A stretch of DNA of 64,000 bases. Source: Actinomycetota bacterium (GTDB lineage Bacteria; Actinomycetota; Actinomycetes; Streptosporangiales; Streptosporangiaceae). The translations under genes were made by a program, and so were the position numbers. Every line of letters starts with the position of its first letter. The first letter of the stretch is position 1. The stretch is from the NCBI GenBank assembly GCA_027314515.1, contig DAHVAR010000094.1, positions 1-64,000 on the forward strand, in the 5' to 3' direction. This document shows positions 50,369 through 57,908 of the stretch, in pieces. The notes under the pieces were generated by a model, which was not told the origin of the DNA, did not search any database, and saw only the letters and a program-made list of their open reading frames with translations.

Positions 50369-51574
50369 TCAGGCCGGCGTCCATGCCGATCGTGCTGCGT
50401 GGTCACCGGCAGGCTGGCTCAGCCAGGCGCGGATCTCATCGCCGTGCTCGTCAAGACGCGGCGGCGGCAGGTCATATCGCGGCGCGGCAGCGGAGAAGGT
50501 CAGCGGGTGACGGATGGTCGCGACCGCGGCGTCCCCCTGGCCTGCCCGCACAACAGGGGACAGGCCGAGCCGCTCGGCGAACGCGACTCCCTCGGCGACG
50601 GTATTGACCGGCCCGCACGGCACGCCCGCCTGGATCAGCTCGCCGAACCATTCCCCGGCCGTCCGCTTCGCCAGCAGGCCAGTCAGCAGCGGCCGGAGTT
50701 GATCCCGGTGGGCCGTGCGACCGTCGGTGCGCGCGAACCGGGCGTCATCGGCCAGGTGCTCGCCGCCGAGTACCCGGCACAGCTTGCGGAACTGGGCGTC
50801 GTTGCCGGCCGTGATGATCAGGTCTCCACTGGCCGTGGGCAGCGGCTCGTAAGGGAACAGGCTGGGGTGCGAGTTACCCATCCGGACCGGGGTCACCCCG
50901 CCGGCCACGTAGGCGCTGGCCTGGTTGACCATCGCCGACAGCGCGGAGGTCATCAGGCTTGCCTCGACGTGCTGGCCGGCGCCAGTGGCGGCGCGCTGAC
51001 CGAGCGCGGCAAGTATGCCGATCGCCGCGTGCAGTCCGGTGATCACGTCGAAAACCGAGATGCCAGACCGGAACGGCGGTCCTGCCGGGTCCCCGGTGAG
51101 GCTCATCAGCCCGGATATGGCCTGAACCATGAGGTCGTAGCCGGGCAGGTTCTTCCCGCCCGCGGAGCCGAACCCGGTGATGGATGCGTACACGATGCCG
51201 CGGTTTGCGCCGGCGACCGACTCGAAGTCGAGGCCGAACTTCGCCAGGCCGCCGGGCTTGAAGTTCTCCACCAGGACATCAGCGCGCCTGGCTAGTTCGC
51301 GAGCGGCGGCCAGATCCCTGGCATCGGTGAGGTCGAGCGCGATCGAGCGCTTGTTGCGGTTGATCGCGAGGAAGTAGGTCGCCACACCGTCCGCGCTGAC
51401 CGGCGGCACCCAGCGGCGGGTGTCGTCGCCCTGCGGGCTCTCGACCTTGATCACGTCCGCGCCCAGGTCGGCGAGCAGCATCGTGCAATACGGGCCGGCC
51501 AGCACCCTGGAGAAGTCGGCGACCAGCACGCCCGTCAGCGGCGGGGGATGTGCCGTAGATTCAGCCTGGCTCAT
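50369..51574 (-). CDS. Class III (CaiB/BaiF) CoA-transferase
   Basis: A 401-residue family III CoA-transferase. LTGVLVADFSRVLAGPYCTMLLADLGADVIKVE is the family opening, and the catalytic aspartate is expected in GYDLMVQAISGLMSLTGDP. The C-terminal LDEHGDEIRAWL is typical. ATG 51574 gives the usual length; the frame extends upstream but through the operator region. It would activate an organic acid by moving CoA from a donor such as succinyl-CoA. The likely IclR operator begins 20 bp upstream. Confidence 0.9.
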   Translation of the reverse strand: MSQAESTAHPPPLTGVLVADFSRVLAGPYCTMLLADLGADVIKVESPQGDDTRRWVPPVSADGVATYFLAINRNKRSIALDLTDARDLAAARELARRADVLVENFKPGGLAKFGLDFESVAGANRGIVYASITGFGSAGGKNLPGYDLMVQAISGLMSLTGDPAGPPFRSGISVFDVITGLHAAIGILAALGQRAATGAGQHVEASLMTSALSAMVNQASAYVAGGVTPVRMGNSHPSLFPYEPLPTASGDLIITAGNDAQFRKLCRVLGGEHLADDARFARTDGRTAHRDQLRPLLTGLLAKRTAGEWFGELIQAGVPCGPVNTVAEGVAFAERLGLSPVVRAGQGDAAVATIRHPLTFSAAAPRYDLPPPRLDEHGDEIRAWLSQPAGDHAARSAWTPA

Positions 51575-51593
51575 CGGCAGCGACAATTCCTCT

Positions 51594-51618
51594 GTCCGCT
51601 TGGCGGACATTAGTCCGC
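51594..51618. promoter_or_regulatory. Likely IclR operator before the CoA-transferase
   Basis: GTCCGC-TTG-GCGGAC (51594-51608) is a perfect inverted repeat, and its right half pairs again with GTCCGC at 51613-51618 across ATTA. The same GTCCGC-N3-GCGGAC motif occurs at 52546-52560 next to iclR. The position just upstream of the CoA-transferase start suits promoter control. Confidence 0.65.
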
Positions 51619-51671
51619 AGACGAGCAAGTTTCGCGCCGTCGGTCCTGTGCTGTCAAGGGGAGCCGTGCGG

Positions 51672-52490
51672 TCAGGACGCGGCCTGCCGCAGCGGAACCG
51701 CGATCTGCGGGGTGGCCTGATGGGCGGCCCAGTCGGCGCTGATGGCACCGGCAACCTGAAGCAGCAGTGGCAAGTACTCCCCGGTGAGCACCTGCACGGG
51801 CGTCTCGGCGGCGTGCACCGTCACGTTCAGTGCGGCGATGACCCGGCCGTTGCCGTCGCGAAGCGGCGCGGCAACAGACCGGATGCCGAGCGCAAGCTGC
51901 TCGTCGGTCAGCGACCAGCCGCGCGCGCGCACGTCACGCAGTTCGGCGGCGCGCTCCGCGGCAGTCGGCTGCCAGCGGGCCGCGATGCCGGACCGGCTCG
52001 GCTCGGCGAGCGCCTGCTCGGCCTCTTCCGGTGTCAGGGCGGCAAGCAGCACCTTGCCCAGCGACGTCTGCATGGCCGGGAACCTGGTGCCGATGGTCAC
52101 CGCCAGAGTGATGATCTTGGGGACCGCCACCCTGGCCACGTACACGATGTCCGAGCCGTCCAGCTGGGCGATCGAGCTCGACTCGTGGGTCCGCCCGACC
52201 AGTGCCTCCAGGTGCGGCCGGGCTAGCTCCCACAGGCTCTTGGACAGGACGTAGCTCATGCCGAGGTCGAGTACCCGCGGGGTGAGCTCGAAGCCGCCGT
52301 CGGCCACGCGGACGTAGCCAAGATCCTGCAATGTCAGCAGCATGCGCCGGGCGGTCGGCCGGGCCAGTCCGGTGGCGGCGGCCACCGCGGCCAGGCTCAT
52401 CACCGGCTGACCGGGCTGGAAGGCCCGGATCACGTCGAGCCCGCGGGCTAGCGCCTCGATGAAGTCGGGGCTGGTGTCCTGCCGTGCCAT
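51672..52490 (-). CDS. IclR-family transcriptional regulator
   Basis: A 272-residue regulator. The winged-helix domain is IEALARGLDVIRAFQPG, MSLAAVAAATGLARPTARRM, LLTLQDLGYVRVADGGFELT. The ligand domain has ESSSIAQLDGSDIVYVARV, FPAMQTSLGKVLLAAL and SVAAPLRDGNGRVIAALNVT. It is closest in pattern to PcaR/PobR-like members that respond to aromatic acids. ATG 52490 is preceded by GGGAG. It lies between the CoA-transferase and a divergent amidohydrolase. Confidence 0.92.
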   Translation of the reverse strand: MARQDTSPDFIEALARGLDVIRAFQPGQPVMSLAAVAAATGLARPTARRMLLTLQDLGYVRVADGGFELTPRVLDLGMSYVLSKSLWELARPHLEALVGRTHESSSIAQLDGSDIVYVARVAVPKIITLAVTIGTRFPAMQTSLGKVLLAALTPEEAEQALAEPSRSGIAARWQPTAAERAAELRDVRARGWSLTDEQLALGIRSVAAPLRDGNGRVIAALNVTVHAAETPVQVLTGEYLPLLLQVAGAISADWAAHQATPQIAVPLRQAAS

Positions 52491-52545
52491 GCCATCTCCC
52501 TTGGTGCGCACGCCCGCAATGACTGTAGCGCGGCGCCGGCCTGCT

Positions 52546-52560
52546 GTCCGCTCTGCGGAC
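52546..52560. promoter_or_regulatory. Likely IclR operator in the iclR-amidohydrolase gap
   Basis: GTCCGC-TCT-GCGGAC, a perfect inverted repeat, matches the site at 51594-51608. It lies 56 bp upstream of iclR and 147 bp upstream of the amidohydrolase, so it could serve both autoregulation and the divergent gene. Confidence 0.65.
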
Positions 52561-52657
52561 CAGCATCTGGCCAGCCGATGCTGACGGCCGCATCCCGGGC
52601 CTTGACACCGATCGCCAAACCGGGAACGCTTCCGGTCAGGCTCCAGGCAGTCGTTAT

Positions 52658-52673
52658 CCGGACGCCTGTCCGG
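52658..52673. promoter_or_regulatory. CCGGAC-GCCT-GTCCGG palindrome before the amidohydrolase
   Basis: Perfect 6-bp arms with a 4-bp spacer, 35 bp upstream of the amidohydrolase start. It resembles the GCGGAC-N4-GTCCGC overlap at 51603-51618 and may be a second, weaker IclR site. Confidence 0.4.
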
Positions 52674-52707
52674 TAGAACGAATCCCCGGCGAGAATGGAG
52701 ATCTGCG

Positions 52708-54219
52708 ATGAGTGCAGGAGCTGCTCCGGCAGCCGAGCCCGACCTGACGTCAGGCCGCCCCCTGGTCTTCCGCAACGCGACGATCCTGACCATGGACGAC
52801 GCGCACACCATCGCCGGAGATGCCGATCTCCTGATCGACGGCGAACGGATCGCCGCGGTAGGCAAGAACCTGACGGCACCTGACGGAGCGGTCGAGGTCG
52901 ACGGTACCGGCGGCGTGCTGATGCCCGGCATGATCGACACGCACCGGCACATGTGGCAGACGGCGATGCGCGGTTACGGTGCCGACTGGACACTCACTCA
53001 GTATTTCGTGTGGTACTACCTGAACTGGGGCAAGGTCTTCCGGCCCGAGGACATCTACGCAGGTAACCTGCTGGCCGCGATCGAGGCCGTTGACGCCGGC
53101 GTGACCACGACCGTCGACTGGTCGCACGGCTTGCAGACGATAGACCACGCCGAAGCCGCGGTGGACGCACTGACGGCGGTGCCGGGCCGGTTCGTGCTGG
53201 CCTACGGCAACATCCAGGCAGGTCCGTGGGACTGGTCAGGCAAGCCCGAGTTCCGGGACTTCGTGACCAGGCGGTTCGGCGCCGCTAGCGACATGCTCGG
53301 ATTCCAGATGGCATTCGATGTCACCGGCGATCCCGCGTTCCCTGAGCAGGCTGCCTTCGAAGTCGCCCGCGATCTCGGCGTGCCCGTCACCACGCACGCC
53401 GGGGTCTGGGGAGCAACCAACGACGACGGGATCCGGCTGATGCACGAGCACGGGTTCATGACCCCGTCGACGATCTACGTGCACGCGGCCACCCTGACCA
53501 GGGACTCTTACCACCGCATCGCGGCAACCGGCGGGTCGGCGTCGGTTTCCACCGAGAGCGAGCAGAGCGCGGGCCAGGGCTACCCGCCCACCTGGCGGCT
53601 GCGGGAGCACGGTATCCCGGTCTCGCTATCGATGGACACCAGCGTCTGGTGGAGCGGGGACTTGTTCTCCGCCATGCGGACGACACTGGGCGCGGACCGC
53701 TCGCGGGAGCACCTGGAGGCGCACGCCAGGCAGGAGACCGTTACCAACTGTCATCTGCGCGCGGAGGACGTTGTCGACTGGGCCACTCGCGGCGGCGCGA
53801 AGGCACTTGGCCTGGACTCCGTTGTCGGCTCACTCGAGCCGGGCAAGAAGGCCGATGTCGTGCTCATCAAGAACGACGCGTCGCCGGTCATGTTCCCGCT
53901 GCTGAACCCGTACGGTCATGTCGCGTTCCAGGCTCAGCGCGGCGACGTGCACACGGTGGTGATCAACGGCCGCGTGGTGAAGCACGCCCACAAGCTCACC
54001 GGAGGCAGCCTGGCCAAGGCCCGCGAGGTTGTCAGCCGGACGGTGGACTACCTGCAGGGACAGCTCGGGCCGGAAGCCTGGACCGAGGGCATGCACCCGC
54101 AGATCCCGGCAACCACGGTGCTGGACAACCCTTACACCTATACCGAGTGGGATGCTGGCTCGGCGCAGTGGAAGGGCGGCATCGCGGGCAAGGATACCGA
54201 GGGCAAAGACACCGCCTGA
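52708..54219 (+). CDS. Amidohydrolase superfamily deaminase/chlorohydrolase (TrzN/MtaD/SsnA-like)
   Basis: A 503-residue metal-dependent hydrolase. A small beta-sandwich domain brackets a TIM barrel with metal ligands in PGMIDTHRHMWQT (HxH), VPVTTHAGVWG (His) and VSLSMDTSVWWSG (Asp). The C-terminal LGLDSVVGSLEPGKKADVVLI followed by VVINGRVV is standard for the SsnA/MtaD/atrazine-hydrolase branch. These remove amino or other leaving groups from heterocycles. GGAG lies seven bases before ATG 52708. It is divergent from iclR and probably part of the same regulon. Confidence 0.88.
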   Translation: MSAGAAPAAEPDLTSGRPLVFRNATILTMDDAHTIAGDADLLIDGERIAAVGKNLTAPDGAVEVDGTGGVLMPGMIDTHRHMWQTAMRGYGADWTLTQYFVWYYLNWGKVFRPEDIYAGNLLAAIEAVDAGVTTTVDWSHGLQTIDHAEAAVDALTAVPGRFVLAYGNIQAGPWDWSGKPEFRDFVTRRFGAASDMLGFQMAFDVTGDPAFPEQAAFEVARDLGVPVTTHAGVWGATNDDGIRLMHEHGFMTPSTIYVHAATLTRDSYHRIAATGGSASVSTESEQSAGQGYPPTWRLREHGIPVSLSMDTSVWWSGDLFSAMRTTLGADRSREHLEAHARQETVTNCHLRAEDVVDWATRGGAKALGLDSVVGSLEPGKKADVVLIKNDASPVMFPLLNPYGHVAFQAQRGDVHTVVINGRVVKHAHKLTGGSLAKAREVVSRTVDYLQGQLGPEAWTEGMHPQIPATTVLDNPYTYTEWDAGSAQWKGGIAGKDTEGKDTA

Positions 54220-54298
54220 TCGCCTGGCCGCCTGGCCGCCTGTTCGCCTGATCGCCTGGACGCCTGATCGCCTGGCCGCCTGGACGCCTGGCCGCCTG
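54211..54298. repeat. 8-bp tandem repeat, eleven units
   Basis: Eleven units of NNCGCCTG, where NN is mostly AT, GC or GA. The first unit contains the amidohydrolase stop codon, so changes in copy number lie just outside the coding region. Confidence 0.92.
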
Positions 54299-54343
54299 GC
54301 ACGAGGTCACTCGCGCACCGGTCGTCGATCGCGGCAGCAAGCT

Positions 54344-54377
54344 GATCGTCAAGCCGGACTGATCGTCAAGCCGGACT
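54344..54377. repeat. 17-bp direct duplication
   Basis: GATCGTCAAGCCGGACT occurs twice in direct tandem. It is in the 318-bp non-coding gap between the amidohydrolase and the universal stress protein; apart from this and the 8-bp repeats nothing was recognised there. Confidence 0.9.
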
Positions 54378-54537
54378 GGTCAGCTCGCCGCGGCGCGCGT
54401 GACCACGCCCGCCCCGGCTGGAGCGCCGGCACATGGCCAGCGGCCTGCGCCCGCACTGTACGAGCCGGCCCGGCAGTAGGGCGGACGGTTTCGGGGAAGG
54501 CTTACCGGCGTGGCGGTGAGGCATGGCAGGGGGGGAC

Positions 54538-55008
54538 ATGAGCACGGCTTCAGGCAACGGCGAGGGCAACGGCAGCGGCCGCCGCATCGTCGTCGGGGTC
54601 GACGGCTCGCAGCCGTCGCAGGAGGCGCTGGCCTGGGCAGTGAGCCAGGCTGAACGGACCGGTGCCGCGGTCGATGCGGTGATCGCCTGGCACAACCCGG
54701 TGGTCATCGGCGGAATGCCATACGGTCCGGTCGCTGTCCTGGGGGAGTCGGATTTCGGCAAGTTCGCGGCCAGCACGCTGAATAACAGCATCCGCTCGGT
54801 CGTCAAGGCGGACAGCCCGGTGAGCGTCAGGCCAGTCGTCCGGCAGGGGAACGCGGCTCAGGTGCTGCTGGATGCCGCGGCCGGAGCTGACCTGCTGGTG
54901 GTCGGCAGCCGCGGCTACGGCGGCTTCACGGAGGCGCTGCTCGGCTCGGTCAGTCAGCACTGCGTGCACCATGCTCGCTGCCCGGTGGTCGTCATCAGGG
55001 GGTCATGA
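54538..55008 (+). CDS. Universal stress protein (UspA family)
   Basis: A 156-residue single-domain Usp with the ATP-binding pattern: RIVVGVDGSQPSQEALAWAV at the start and LVVGSRGYGGFTEALLGSVS (G-2x-G-9x-GS) near the end. A G-rich tract (54528-54535) serves as ribosome site for ATG 54538; an in-frame ATG at 54523 is less likely. It belongs to a cluster of two Usp genes and a CBS-BON gene, the composition of dormancy or hypoxia regulons in actinobacteria. Confidence 0.92.
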   Translation: MSTASGNGEGNGSGRRIVVGVDGSQPSQEALAWAVSQAERTGAAVDAVIAWHNPVVIGGMPYGPVAVLGESDFGKFAASTLNNSIRSVVKADSPVSVRPVVRQGNAAQVLLDAAAGADLLVVGSRGYGGFTEALLGSVSQHCVHHARCPVVVIRGS

Positions 55009-55019
55009 CCGCGTCAAGA

Positions 55020-55041
55020 TCCGGGGCCCGAGGTCCCCGGA
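55020..55041 (+). terminator. Possible terminator hairpin after the Usp gene
   Basis: TCCGGGG and CCCCGGA are perfect 7-bp arms with an 8-nt loop, 12 bp after the Usp stop. There is no T-run. The rest of the gap to 55274 shows nothing recognisable. Confidence 0.4.
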
Positions 55042-55273
55042 GGGCCGGACCTTCTGCCCGTGCTCCCGCCGCGACTCTGGCGGGCGACGTCCTGGTAGTC
55101 GGGACCCGGTCGGGCAGCAGGACCGGCAGGCTGATCCACGGCTCGGTGAGCCGATAGTGCGCACGGCGCGCGCGCTGCCCGGGTGATGCTCGTCGATGCG
55201 GGGCGGATGCGCGCGATGCTGACGGGGTAAGGCTAGCCAGGAACGCAGGGCACGCCGGGGGAGGATCTGGCCA

Positions 55274-56011
55274 GTGAACGCGACCGTGCGGGACGTGATG
55301 ACCACCCGGGTCATCGCGATCCCTGAAGATGCGGACTTCAAGCAGATCGCGCACATGCTCGCCAAGTTCCGGGTCAGTGCCTGCCCAGTCGTCAGCGACA
55401 GCGGCGCTGTCGTGGGCGTGGTCTCCGAGGCAGATCTGCTGTTCAAGCCTGCCGAGCCGGATCTCCCGGTTGGCCTGACCCGGCTGCGCTGGAAGCTCGG
55501 TGAGGAGTCCAAGGCTACGGCCGTCACCGCGGATCAGCTCATGACCTCGCCGGCCGAGACCGTCACGCCGGAAACGCCGGTCGCGGTCGCCGCCAGGGTC
55601 ATGCAAGATCGCCGATTGAAGCGGCTGCCCGTCGTGGACGACGAGAATCACCTGGTCGGCATCATCAGCCGGGTCGACGTGCTGAGTGTCTACGAGCGGC
55701 CGGACGCCGAGATTCTCGGCGAGATAACGGAACTCATCGCGGCCGAGTTCGGCCTGGATCCCGCCGACGTCGAGGTGACGGTGACGGCCGGGGTGGTCAC
55801 CCTGGCCGGGTCCGTGCCTGAGGAGAAGACCGCGCTGGAGCTCACGGCGCGGATCCGGCACATCGAAGGTGTCGTCGCGGTTCGCAACCGTCTTGCTGAC
55901 GGCGGGAAACGGGCATTACCCGGTCGCCCGGCTGGCCCGGCCGACCGCTCCTGCCCGGCCGACCCGGCTGGCCCGGCCGCATCGCCTTGCAGGTGCTGGC
56001 TAGCGGCCTGA
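55274..56011 (+). CDS. CBS-pair plus BON domain protein
   Basis: A 245-residue protein. Two CBS motifs (VRDVMTTRVIAIPEDADFKQ, VGVVSEADLL; then ADQLMTSPAETVTPETPVAV, VGIISRVDVL) form an adenosyl-ligand-binding Bateman module (residues 5-145). A BON domain follows (about 150-212; DVEVTVTAGVVTLAGSVPEE). The last 35 residues are Pro/Ala/Cys-rich and partly antisense to the neighbouring Usp gene (12-bp overlap). GGGGGAGG precedes GTG 55274. It probably senses energy charge. Confidence 0.9.
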   Translation: MNATVRDVMTTRVIAIPEDADFKQIAHMLAKFRVSACPVVSDSGAVVGVVSEADLLFKPAEPDLPVGLTRLRWKLGEESKATAVTADQLMTSPAETVTPETPVAVAARVMQDRRLKRLPVVDDENHLVGIISRVDVLSVYERPDAEILGEITELIAAEFGLDPADVEVTVTAGVVTLAGSVPEEKTALELTARIRHIEGVVAVRNRLADGGKRALPGRPAGPADRSCPADPAGPAASPCRCWLAA

Positions 56012-56437
56012 TGGCACCACCGCGACAGGGCACTTCGCGTGGTGGACAACCTGCTGGGCGACCGAGCCGACGGCCAGCTCGCCGAATCCGCCGCCACCGC
56101 GGCTGCCGACCACCAGCAGGTCGCAGCCTTCCGACCCGTCGATCAGTGCCCTGGCCGGGAAGCCGTTCATGGCCACCACCCGCACGCTGGCCGGCTGGCG
56201 GTCACCGAGCTCGGCGGCGATCTTCGCGACCGCGTCCTCGGCCAGCGTGCGCGCGCTGGCCACTCGCTCGTCATCGCCGGGCATCGCGACCGGCTGCCCG
56301 GACCAGTAGCCAGCGATCACCGAGTTCACGGTGATGACGGTCAGCTCCGCGCCTCGCAGGCCGGCCTCGGTCATGGCCCACTCAAGCGCCCGGCTGGCGT
56401 TGTGCGACCCGTCGATGCCCACCACGATCCCTGGCAT
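56000..56437 (-). CDS. Universal stress protein (UspA family)
   Basis: A 145-residue Usp: GIVVGIDGSHNASRALEWAM at the start and VVGSRGGGGFGELAVGSVAQ near the end, the ATP-binding G-2x-G-9x-GS motif. AAGGAGAGG lies before ATG 56437. It converges with the CBS-BON gene, and their ends overlap by 12 bp. Confidence 0.92.
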   Translation of the reverse strand: MPGIVVGIDGSHNASRALEWAMTEAGLRGAELTVITVNSVIAGYWSGQPVAMPGDDERVASARTLAEDAVAKIAAELGDRQPASVRVVAMNGFPARALIDGSEGCDLLVVGSRGGGGFGELAVGSVAQQVVHHAKCPVAVVPSGR

Positions 56438-56657
56438 GTCACCCTCTCCTTTCGGGCGCGCCGGTGGCTAGCCCGTTCGTCTCCTGATGCTGGCAAAGCG
56501 CCCGGAACGGCAGCAGAGGCAGAGGGCTTAGCGATGGCGGGCCATTAGTCCTGAGATTGTCCGGTCCGGACGATAGCCTGACGCCTGACGATCGAGCGTG
56601 ACACCGGCGACGTCCCGCTGACGCCTGGCCGGCAGCAGACGACGGGACGGCGCCGGC

Positions 56658-56689
56658 AGGTAGCCATGACGACAGGTAGCCATGACGAC
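56658..56689 (+). repeat. 16-bp tandem duplication over the LacI start codon
   Basis: AGGTAGCCATGACGAC occurs twice in direct tandem and contains the start codon. The first ATG (56666) is out of frame and opens a 20-codon reading frame ending with TGA at 56726-56728, inside the regulator gene. The second ATG (56682) starts the regulator. Confidence 0.9.
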
Positions 56690-57704
56690 AGGCAGCGACG
56701 CCCCTGGCCAGGTAACCGGCATTCGTGAGGTGGCCAGGCTGGCCGGCGTTTCGGTAGCAACGGCGAGCCTGGCGATTAACGGCCAGCCGGGTGTGGCCGA
56801 GGAGACCCGGCAGCGCATCCTGGCCACGGCCAAGGCCCTTGGCTACCGGGCTAACCCGCAGGCGCGGGCGCTGCGGCGGGGGCGGACCAGCACGTATGGC
56901 TTCGTCGTGCGGAATTTCGCCAACCCGTTCTTCCTCGAGGTGCTCAGCGGAGCGCAGCAGGTTGCCGCCGACTCCGGGGCGACGCTGCTGGTGCTGGATT
57001 CGCAGTACTCGCTCGATCGCGAGCGGCAGCATGTGTGCGAGCTAGCCGCGCAGCGGGTGGCGGGCCTGGCCATCGCGCCGGTCGGAACTGGCGAGTCGGT
57101 ACGGCTGTGGCACCGGCTGCGTCCCGGTGCTCCCGTGGTGGCGCTGAATGGTTCGGCGGCAGGGGTGCCAGGGCTGAGCCGGGTGCGGCCGGACGATGCC
57201 GCGGCCGTAGAACTGCCGATGCGGCGGCTGGCCGAACTCGGCCACTCTCGGGTCGCCTTCCTGTCCGCCCCGCGGCAGCTTATGGCTGACCCGGACCGGC
57301 TGCGTCACTTCCGCCTGCTGGCGCGGGAACTCGGGATGCGCCCGGATGTGCTGTACTCGCCGCTCACGATCACCGACGTGCAGCGCGCTGCGCTGGCCGA
57401 GCTCGCCAGGCCACAGCCGCCCACCGCGATCATCACGAACTCCGACTACACCGCCTACGGCATCTATAAGGCCGCGCGTGAGCTGGGCGTGGTCATCGGC
57501 GCAGGCGTCTCGGTAGTGGGACACGACGACTTGCCAACATCTGAGCTGCTTGAGCCGCCGCTTGCGACCATCCGGATCGATCACCGTTCCATGGGCACCG
57601 TCTTGATGCGGCGGCTGCTCGAACTCGAGCCGCCGGGCGACTACACCGCCGAGGTCACGCTGGTGGAGCGCGCGTCGGTGCAGGCGCCCCGGCGCCCCAG
57701 GTGA
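56682..57704 (+). CDS. LacI-family transcriptional regulator
   Basis: A 340-residue repressor. The HTH is IREVARLAGVSVATASLAIN with the hinge RANPQARALRRGRTSTYGFV; the periplasmic-binding-protein-like domain has RNFANPFFLEVLSGAQQVAA, AELGHSRVAFLSAP and AIITNSDYTAYGIYKAAREL / VSVVGHDDLPTSELLEPPLA. It lies 204 bp upstream of the ABC importer operon and a LacI-type palindrome sits between them, so it probably represses that operon in response to the transported compound. Confidence 0.93.
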   Translation: MTTGSDAPGQVTGIREVARLAGVSVATASLAINGQPGVAEETRQRILATAKALGYRANPQARALRRGRTSTYGFVVRNFANPFFLEVLSGAQQVAADSGATLLVLDSQYSLDRERQHVCELAAQRVAGLAIAPVGTGESVRLWHRLRPGAPVVALNGSAAGVPGLSRVRPDDAAAVELPMRRLAELGHSRVAFLSAPRQLMADPDRLRHFRLLARELGMRPDVLYSPLTITDVQRAALAELARPQPPTAIITNSDYTAYGIYKAARELGVVIGAGVSVVGHDDLPTSELLEPPLATIRIDHRSMGTVLMRRLLELEPPGDYTAEVTLVERASVQAPRRPR

Positions 57705-57742
57705 ACATCAGGTGACGTGCGGCGTCTAGTCGGTAACGTCTC

Positions 57743-57793
57743 TTGACACTCCGGACGGGCTACGCGAGCATACCGATGCTAAACGTTTTAGGC
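57743..57793 (+). promoter_or_regulatory. Promoter and LacI operator of the ABC importer operon
   Basis: TTGACA (57743-57748) is a good -35. GCAT-ACCG-ATGC (57768-57779) covers the expected -10 area, and CTAAA-CGT-TTTAG (57779-57791) is a perfect inverted repeat around the AACGTT-type core of LacI-family operators. Its position just downstream of the promoter suits repression by the LacI protein encoded upstream. Confidence 0.6.
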
Positions 57794-57908
57794 AGCTGGT
57801 TTCGTTACCTTTTGCCTGACAGGACGCTCACTTCCTGGTAATGCTGCGGTTCGGGGTCCGGGAGACCGCGGCGGCCTTATCGGCACAGGGAAGCAACAGG
57901 AGGCATTC

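Noticed and set aside
54211-54298. Short regular repeats considered as a CRISPR array
   Set aside because: The units are 8 bp and contiguous with no spacers, and no cas genes are present in the window.
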